Made by a program: the position numbers and the translations under genes. The notes beneath the pieces were generated by a model. The model had not been told where the DNA came from, searched no databases, and saw only the letters and a program-made list of their open reading frames with translations. A DNA stretch of 64,000 nt from Enterocloster aldenensis (lineage in GTDB: Bacteria; Bacillota; Clostridia; Lachnospirales; Lachnospiraceae), in contig NZ_QVEX01000014.1 of the NCBI RefSeq assembly GCF_003434055.1, positions 62,001 through 126,000 on the forward strand, in the 5' to 3' direction. Below, piece by piece: positions 58,766 through 64,000 of the stretch. The first letter of the stretch is position 1. Every line of letters starts with the position of its first letter.

Positions 58766-60052
58766 TTAATAAAAGAGATTTACTAAAAATGTGGTAAACG
58801 GCTCAAACCAGGTTAAAAGCAGCAGGTTGGTTACCAGCAGTATGTAAAAGGGAACAGCCTCTTTAATAAAGTCAGCTGTCTTGCATTTGGTGATGGAACA
58901 GGTCACAAACATCAGTGTCCCCATTGGCGGTGATAGAGCCCCTATTGCATTATTGAAGATGTATATCATTGCAAACTGGATTTCATTGATACCATAGGAG
59001 GCGGCAATGGGAGCCAGCAATGGTACCAGGATAATCATGGAGGCATTTCCCTCTATGAACATGCCCACAATAAGCAGGAAAATATTAACCACTATGAGGA
59101 ACACGATTCTGCTGTGGATGGTGGCCAGCATCCACTCTGTTAGCATCTGAGGAATCCGTTCCTTGGTCAGGATCCAGGAGAATACGGAGGCAGCGGATAC
59201 AATCAACATGATGGAAGCCGTGGTGCATACGGTTTCCTTCAGTCCGCGGCACAAATCCGTCAGCTTCATTTCCCTGTATATAATACCCAGGATTACGGCA
59301 TAGATGATGGCAACAGCTCCTGCCTCCGTAGCGGTAAACACGCCAATCCGGATTCCCCCGATGATGATGACGGGGAGCAGCAACGGCAGTACGGCGGGCC
59401 TGAAAACCTTCCAGAACCTGGGCCAGCTCATTTTCTCAGTGCTGAGGTTTCCATACCCCCTTTTCTTGGAAATGATACCCACAAGAATCATCATGGTCAC
59501 GCACAGCAGCCCGCCCACGCCAATCCCTGAGATAAACAGCTTTCCAATGGATACATTGGCAATGCAGCCATAAAGAATCATTGCGATACCCGGTGGGATT
59601 AAGGGTGTTATCATGGATGAGGCGGCTGTTACCACACTTGAGAATTCGAGGGAAAATCCCTTTTTCGTCATCTCCGGCACCAGCATCTTGGACTCCATAG
59701 CAGCGTCTGCGATGTTGGAACCAGATAAGCCTCCCATAACCGTTGACAGCAGCACATTCACCTGGGCCAGCCCCCCGGGAAGCCGTCCGGTCACCACCTC
59801 GCAGAAGTTCATAATACGTTTGGTCACCCCTGTATAATTCATGAAAATACCGGCGCACACAAAGAAGGGGATTGCCAGCAGGGATATCTTTTCCGTACCC
59901 ACGATGGCCTGCTGGGCAAAAACAATGGAGTTAATATCCGGGTTCAGAAGGAAATAGACCATGGAGCCTCCCAAAACCGCAATATATACAGGAACCTTTA
60001 AAAACAGCAGCGCCAGCATTACAATGGACGCCAGTATTAATATATCACTCAT
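58766..60052 (-). CDS. dctM: TRAP transporter large permease subunit, third system
   Basis: A 428-residue DctM with about twelve membrane helices. Blocks: KVPVYIAVLGGSMVYF, VMGGLSGSNIADAAMESKML, SSMITPLIPPGIAMILYG, VGMFIEGNASMIILVPLL and GALSPPMGTLMFVTCSI. The ATG at 60052 (MSDILIL) follows AAGGAGGCAGCAAGCA and overlaps the dctQ end by eight bases; a longer frame to 60085 is rejected. It is the most divergent of the three DctM proteins here, and belongs to the dehydrogenase-dctPQM operon. Confidence 0.93.
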   Translation of the reverse strand: MSDILILASIVMLALLFLKVPVYIAVLGGSMVYFLLNPDINSIVFAQQAIVGTEKISLLAIPFFVCAGIFMNYTGVTKRIMNFCEVVTGRLPGGLAQVNVLLSTVMGGLSGSNIADAAMESKMLVPEMTKKGFSLEFSSVVTAASSMITPLIPPGIAMILYGCIANVSIGKLFISGIGVGGLLCVTMMILVGIISKKRGYGNLSTEKMSWPRFWKVFRPAVLPLLLPVIIIGGIRIGVFTATEAGAVAIIYAVILGIIYREMKLTDLCRGLKETVCTTASIMLIVSAASVFSWILTKERIPQMLTEWMLATIHSRIVFLIVVNIFLLIVGMFIEGNASMIILVPLLAPIAASYGINEIQFAMIYIFNNAIGALSPPMGTLMFVTCSITKCKTADFIKEAVPFYILLVTNLLLLTWFEPFTTFLVNLFY

Positions 60053-60551
60053 TGCTTGCTGCCTCCTTTGCCTCAGACTTAACACCTTTTGCCAGACTGT
60101 AGAAATAGCTGATTATCATATCAATATAGGAAACCATGGCGATTCCGTAGATTCCTGCATAAGGTATTTTCAACATGCTGGTGGAACGGCCGCTTCTTAA
60201 AAACATCTGTATGAATCCGATACTCTGCTTAAACAGATACCCGATAACAGCCACAACCACAACGGATATAACCACCTCCATCACTTTCTGTATTTTAGGC
60301 GGCATCATATCTACAATCATTTCAATGGCAACATGGTTGCCGGTTCGGAAGGCTGCGCCGGCAGCTGCGAACACAATCCACACCATACAGGCCAGCTGGA
60401 CTTCCTCCAGCCAGGTAAACGGCGCTTTGAAAAGATAACGCCATATGACTCCCATGAATGTCAGCACAATCAGCACGGAAAGAACTGCTGCTGCAACTAT
60501 TATATCCAAATCCCCCAGCCAGGACAGCCTACTTTTATTTTTGCTTTGCAT
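60045..60551 (-). CDS. dctQ: TRAP transporter small permease subunit, third system
   Basis: A 168-residue DctQ with four membrane helices and the core APFTWLEEVQLACMVWIVFAAAGAAFRTGNHVAIEM. It starts 12 bp after dctP (no stem-loop between them, unlike the other two systems) and overlaps dctM by eight bases, so the three subunits are tightly coupled. Confidence 0.91.
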   Translation of the reverse strand: MQSKNKSRLSWLGDLDIIVAAAVLSVLIVLTFMGVIWRYLFKAPFTWLEEVQLACMVWIVFAAAGAAFRTGNHVAIEMIVDMMPPKIQKVMEVVISVVVVAVIGYLFKQSIGFIQMFLRSGRSTSMLKIPYAGIYGIAMVSYIDMIISYFYSLAKGVKSEAKEAASNE

Positions 60552-60563
60552 AAGTCTTTCTCC

Positions 60564-61643
60564 TTATTCCCCCATTGCTTCTTTAACCGTGTCATACAGT
60601 CCCTGGGACCAGCCGAATCTGTCTCCCATGGTATAGAATGCCTGCGCCTTTTCCTTGAATCCCTTAAGCACCTCCTCGCTGGGTTCCACAACCGTAACGC
60701 CCTCATCCTTCATCAGCTGCAAGTATTCCTTATCAGCCGCTTCCTGTACCTGGTTATTATACTCCCCGGCTTCCTCCACGGTTTCAACCAGCCACTGCTG
60801 CTGTTCGGCGGTCAGGGAATTGAACCAATCAGCGGAGCAGACCCAGGTAGTGAAATTCTTCACATGACCGTCCAGAATCAGATAGGGAGCAACCTCATGA
60901 AGCTTTCTTCCGTATAAAGTGGCCAGGGGGTTCTCCGCGCCATCAATGGTCTTTGTCTGCAGGGCCTGATATACATCACCAAGAGACATGCCTGTAGAGG
61001 TGGCCCCCAGCACATCAAAGCCAATGGACTGGATTTCATTCGAGGGAACGCGAATCTTCATCCCGCTCAAATCCTCTACCGTGTTGACCGGTTTGGTAGT
61101 AAGGATATGCCGCTCTCCATATACCCAGTTGGAAGACAGGATTTTCAAGCCCTTTTCTTCCAGCTTGGCGCACTGTTCCTTATACCAGTCGGATTCTGTC
61201 AAGGTCCAGCACTGCTCCCAGCTGTCAAAGAGGAAGGGACCAAACACAATACCAAAATCCGGTACACCGTAATCCGCATAAAACGCTCCGTCCGCCAGGG
61301 TACATACATTCTCCCCTAACAGCATAGAGTCAATCAGGGATGATTTATCTCCCAGTTGGGAATCCGGATAAATCTCAATGGCCATGGTGCCGCCGGACTT
61401 CTGTCTTATGAGCTCCTGGGCCTTTTCCCAGCCAGCGCCCACTGGTTCGGAACCGGAATTTTCAAAGGCCACTTGCAGGACAACATCCGGCTCTGCATTA
61501 TCTCCGGCCAACGCCTGACCTTTGCTTTCCCCTGCCTCTGCCGCTGCGCCTGTATCAGGCGCTGAACCACCTCCGCATGCAGACAGACCTGCTGCCGCCA
61601 ATACCCCTGCCATGGTTAATGCCGCTAATTTTCTTAATTTCAT
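60564..61643 (-). CDS. dctP: TRAP transporter substrate-binding lipoprotein, third system (DctP)
   Basis: A 359-residue solute-binding protein. The signal MKLRKLAALTMAGVLAAAGLSAC ends at the lipid-anchored Cys23. The fold includes VGAGWEKAQELIRQKSGG, GPFLFDSWEQCW, GERHILTTKPV, LSGMKIRVPSNEI with the carboxylate-binding Arg, and MSLGDVYQALQTKTIDGAENP. GGAGGGAACAAGG precedes the ATG at 61643; an earlier frame from 61706 is rejected. It follows the dehydrogenase gene by 110 bp and probably imports the acid that the dehydrogenase oxidises. Confidence 0.93.
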   Translation of the reverse strand: MKLRKLAALTMAGVLAAAGLSACGGGSAPDTGAAAEAGESKGQALAGDNAEPDVVLQVAFENSGSEPVGAGWEKAQELIRQKSGGTMAIEIYPDSQLGDKSSLIDSMLLGENVCTLADGAFYADYGVPDFGIVFGPFLFDSWEQCWTLTESDWYKEQCAKLEEKGLKILSSNWVYGERHILTTKPVNTVEDLSGMKIRVPSNEIQSIGFDVLGATSTGMSLGDVYQALQTKTIDGAENPLATLYGRKLHEVAPYLILDGHVKNFTTWVCSADWFNSLTAEQQQWLVETVEEAGEYNNQVQEAADKEYLQLMKDEGVTVVEPSEEVLKGFKEKAQAFYTMGDRFGWSQGLYDTVKEAMGE

Positions 61644-61753
61644 CCTTGTTCCCTCCATCATCCATAATATATTTATTTTTTTCCGCCCCGTTGTGCCGGG
61701 TACCAACGCACTCCGCTATGCACAGCTAACGGAAAGCAACCATTAAACACGCC

Positions 61754-62782
61754 TTAATTTTTTGTGAAATCCAGAATTACCTTCAGCATATTGCCGGGAT
61801 TATTGGCAAAGTCATGAAATGCCATGGCTCCGTCCTCAAACCTATACATATTGGTGATGATACGCTCCACCGGTGTATTACCTTCTTTTACCAAATCAAT
61901 CAACTCCACAAAGTCCTTCTTTAATGCGTTTCTGGACCCAAAAACATTTAGCTCCTTTTTCTGAAGCAGTGTAAAATTGAAATCCAGGTTTTTCTTGCCC
62001 ACACCAATGACAGCTACCTTCCCACCAAAACAGGCCGCGTCTATACAGTTCTGGAAGGTAGAAGGAAGCCCCACTGCTTCAATCGTCACATCAAATCCAT
62101 CCCCGTCCGTGATATCACTCACCTTCCTGTTAAAAGCTTCTGAGGAATCATTAAGGAGTACTCCGTCCACGCCAAATTCCGTTGCCATCTTAAGCTTCCC
62201 CTGGGATACATCGGAAATGTAGACCTGGGCCCCCTTGGCCTTTGCTGCCACGGCGGCCAGCACACCTATGGTTCCTGCCCCCACTACCAGAACCCTGTCA
62301 CCTTCGGTTACCCCGGCCCTGCTTACTCCGTGGTAGCTGATGCAGAATGGCTCAATTGCAGCCAGCAGCCTTGGGTCCAGCCCCTTTCCGTCGTAGACCC
62401 GTTCTTCAGGCATGGTTATGTACTCCTGGAATGCCCCGTCTCTCTGGCATCCCATGGTCTGGTTATCCATGCAGGCATTCACGGTCCCGTGTTCGCAGGA
62501 ATAGCAGTGTCCGCAGTTAAAATAAGGATTGCAGGTCACAACCATACCGGCACGAAGTCCATGGCCATTATCCCTGTCAGCCTCCACTATTTCCGCGGAG
62601 AATTCATGTCCCGGTATACGCGGATAATCAAAGTAAGCAAAGGTTCCCTTATAAGAGCCCAAATCACTGCCGCAGATTCCGCCGTACAAAATCTTCAGTA
62701 ACACCTCACCCTTTTTCCGCACCGGCATCTCAATGTCTTTGAACTCTACCTGACCAGGCGCCTTTATATACATAGCCTTCAT
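61754..62782 (-). CDS. Zinc-dependent alcohol/polyol (sugar acid) dehydrogenase, RspB/sorbitol dehydrogenase-like
   Basis: A 342-residue medium-chain dehydrogenase. The catalytic zinc ligands are Cys37 (GGICGSD), His59 and Glu60 (GHEF). The structural zinc is bound by Cys90, Cys93, Cys96 and Cys104. The NAD-binding glycine motif is VVGAGTIGVLAA, with an acidic residue (SDVSQGK) after the next strand that favours NAD over NADP. Family members next to TRAP genes and GntR regulators often oxidise hexonates such as L-gulonate or L-idonate. GGGAGGATAATG precedes the ATG at 62782. It is the first gene of the operon and directly follows the GntR operator. Confidence 0.9.
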   Translation of the reverse strand: MKAMYIKAPGQVEFKDIEMPVRKKGEVLLKILYGGICGSDLGSYKGTFAYFDYPRIPGHEFSAEIVEADRDNGHGLRAGMVVTCNPYFNCGHCYSCEHGTVNACMDNQTMGCQRDGAFQEYITMPEERVYDGKGLDPRLLAAIEPFCISYHGVSRAGVTEGDRVLVVGAGTIGVLAAVAAKAKGAQVYISDVSQGKLKMATEFGVDGVLLNDSSEAFNRKVSDITDGDGFDVTIEAVGLPSTFQNCIDAACFGGKVAVIGVGKKNLDFNFTLLQKKELNVFGSRNALKKDFVELIDLVKEGNTPVERIITNMYRFEDGAMAFHDFANNPGNMLKVILDFTKN

Positions 62783-62811
62783 TCATTATCCTCCCTTGCC
62801 TTCAATGTATT

Positions 62812-62831
62812 CTTTGTTGTATACATCAAAG
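62812..62831. promoter_or_regulatory. GntR-type operator palindrome
   Basis: CTTTGTTGTATACATCAAAG is a palindrome with 18 of 20 symmetric positions and a TTGTATACA core, like the sites of FadR-subfamily GntR repressors. It covers the predicted start site of the dehydrogenase-TRAP operon. Its pairing with the adjacent GntR gene is an inference. Confidence 0.72.
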
Positions 62832-62858
62832 TATATTAAATAGTATCCAAGTTGTCAA
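62830..62858 (-). promoter_or_regulatory. Promoter of the dehydrogenase-dctPQM operon
   Basis: TTGACA and TATACT are separated by 17 bp on the minus strand. The downstream edge of the -10 touches the GntR-type palindrome, so a bound repressor would block it. Confidence 0.75.
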
Positions 62859-62974
62859 TATTTTTTTGTCTATTCTTGTATCCTTTGTTAAAATTGTTAA
62901 AATTTTTTGGTATTTTTTATGCATTTTAACTATTTTAATTTAGTGGTCACAATATCATATCATCTCCCTTCTGC

Positions 62975-63003
62975 TTGAAGGAATCCAGTATCTATGTTAA
63001 GAT
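62975..63003 (+). promoter_or_regulatory. Candidate promoter of the GntR regulator gene
   Basis: TTGAAG and TAAGAT are separated by 17 bp on the plus strand. Just downstream is TACATGTA, a short palindrome that might allow autoregulation. Confidence 0.45.
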
Positions 63004-63049
63004 ACAATGAGGGATACATGTACGCACACATAAAAGGAGCTATGGGGAA

Positions 63050-63724
63050 ATGGCAAAAACGAATCTAAAAACCCTGGCATATAACAGCATTAAACAAAAG
63101 ATTATTACCTGCGAATATGCGCCGGGAACTTATTTAAGCGAGGAATTAATAACAGACCAGTTAAAGATAAGCAGAACACCTGTCCGTGACGCTCTGAGCC
63201 GTTTGGAGCAGGAAGGGCTATTGGAAATAAGACCCAAAAAAGGAATCATGGTCACCACCCTTTCCATCAAGGATGTGAATATGATATTCGAAATCCGTAA
63301 AATGTATGAGCCTTATATTTTAATCAATTATGGTTCGCTCATACCCGAGGACCGGCTCAATGAGTTCTATCAGATTTTTTCATGCAAGAATGCTGACAGC
63401 GAATGCTTTCAGAATAACAATTATTTTTATGACCTGGATTCCTCCTTCCACATGCTGATTGTCAACGCCTGTCCTAATATATACCTGAGACAAAACTATG
63501 AATTAATCCAGACCCAGAGCGAACGCTTCCGCTACATGACCGGCAACGTATCCAACAACCGTCTGGAGGAAACCTTTAAGGAGCATGTGGACATTATTGT
63601 GAACTGTCTTCAGAAGGATTGGAATGCTGCCGCAGAAAAACTTCTTCTCCATCTGGATGAATCTAAGAAATCAACTTTTAAATTGGTTTTTGACAGCATG
63701 GATAGCCATGATATCGGATTCTAG
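63050..63724 (+). CDS. GntR-family regulator (FCD-type)
   Basis: A 224-residue regulator. The N-terminal winged helix domain has LAYNSIKQKIITCEYAPGTYL and ISRTPVRDALSRLEQEGLLEI, the GntR signature. The C-terminal helical domain (MIFEIRKMYEPYILINY, DLDSSFHMLIVNACPN, EEHVDIIVNCLQKDW with His ligands) fits the FCD effector-binding fold, which senses organic or sugar acids. AAAGGAG lies 10 bases before the ATG at 63050. It is divergent from the dehydrogenase-TRAP operon, which it likely represses through the palindrome at 62812-62831. Confidence 0.92.
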   Translation: MAKTNLKTLAYNSIKQKIITCEYAPGTYLSEELITDQLKISRTPVRDALSRLEQEGLLEIRPKKGIMVTTLSIKDVNMIFEIRKMYEPYILINYGSLIPEDRLNEFYQIFSCKNADSECFQNNNYFYDLDSSFHMLIVNACPNIYLRQNYELIQTQSERFRYMTGNVSNNRLEETFKEHVDIIVNCLQKDWNAAAEKLLLHLDESKKSTFKLVFDSMDSHDIGF

Positions 63725-63731
63725 ACAAAAT

Positions 63732-63773
63732 AAGAGACCTCACAGCCCATAAAAATCTTCTGTGGGGTCTTTT
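63732..63773 (+). terminator. Terminator of the GntR gene
   Basis: AGACCTCACAG pairs with CTGTGGGGTCT (one mismatch) across a 14-base loop, followed by TTTTATC. It can also serve the convergent exonuclease gene. Confidence 0.8.
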
Positions 63774-63814
63774 ATCATTAATATTTCAGTCTTTATTTTT
63801 GTCTTTCTGGCTTC

Positions 63815-64000
63815 CTACTCCATCACCAGCTCCACCGGACAATGGTCAGATCCCATGACTTGCGTATGGATGGACGCGCCAACCAGCCTGTCCTTCAGGC
63901 TTTCCGACACGCAGAAATAATCAATGCGCCACCCTGCGTTCTTGGCCCTGGCGCTGAAACGGTAGGACCACCAGGAATAAATCCCTTCTGCATCCGGATA
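63815..64000 (-). CDS. Exodeoxyribonuclease III, 3' end only
   Basis: The last 61 residues of an ExoA/XthA-type base-excision repair nuclease; the rest lies beyond the window. The frame is open from base 64000 and reads YPDAEGIYSWWSYRFSARAK, then GWRIDYFCVSESL and MGSDHCPVELVME before TAG at 63815. WWSYR, WRIDY and the terminal GSDHCP with the catalytic Asp-His are the conserved C-terminal motifs of this family. It is convergent with the GntR gene. Confidence 0.92.
   Translation of the reverse strand, partial: YPDAEGIYSWWSYRFSARAKNAGWRIDYFCVSESLKDRLVGASIHTQVMGSDHCPVELVME

Overview
This 64 kb window looks like chromosomal DNA of a Lachnospiraceae (Clostridia) anaerobe, most like the Enterocloster/Clostridium bolteae group. 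That placement is an inference from gene content, from strong AGGAGG-type ribosome binding sites, from a CIRCE-controlled clpB, and from the density of TRAP transporters and YesM/AraC or GntR/LacI regulators. Base composition looks mid-range (about half G+C by eye, not computed). I see no rRNA, tRNA, CRISPR array, prophage or intact insertion sequence.

Layout. 1-4.0 kb: 3' part of pheA, plsC, a CmpB-like membrane protein and a cardiolipin synthase. 4.0-13.0 kb: a type IV pilus / type II secretion-like locus on the minus strand (PilC, a PilM-PilN-like fusion, PilO-like, three minor prepilins, PilB ATPase, two prepilins), with the prepilin peptidase inserted on the plus strand and a small DUF4250 gene upstream. 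13.4-19.3 kb: clpB with promoter and CIRCE operator, a three-repeat lipoprotein, purine nucleoside phosphorylase and an unknown membrane-anchored protein. 19.5-26.1 kb: a minus-strand operon (MFS transporter, PHP hydrolase, sodium:alanine symporter) divergent from a DeoR-type regulator with both subunits of an iron-sulfur L-serine dehydratase. 26.2-30.7 kb: a cell-wall type polysaccharide deacetylase, an HD hydrolase, a repeat-rich surface protein and a metallo-beta-lactamase-fold protein.

30.9-45.6 kb is the most interesting part. A LacI regulator sits in one operon with a TRAP transporter (dctPQM) and an overlapping SGNH esterase. It is divergent from nagA and two nagB-like genes. An extra stand-alone DctP follows, then a second TRAP operon with its own YesM/YesN-like two-component system. 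This suggests uptake and breakdown of an acetylated amino sugar that carries a carboxylate. 45.9-58.5 kb holds glycogen and housekeeping genes: glgB with a long lysine-rich repeat tail, mgsA, a fumarylacetoacetate-hydrolase family gene, a P-type calcium ATPase, an M20 peptidase, a GlgX-like protein that has lost its catalytic residues, and an ABC-F protein. 58.8-63.7 kb is a third TRAP operon with a zinc dehydrogenase, controlled by a divergent GntR regulator with a visible palindromic operator. The window ends in the 3' part of an exonuclease III gene.

A recurring oddity is in-frame tandem repeats in at least six unrelated genes (PilO-like, deacetylase, surface protein, MBL-fold protein, response regulator, glgB). 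Many promoters below were found by eye as -35/-10 pairs with 17-18 bp spacing. They are predictions from sequence, not measurements.
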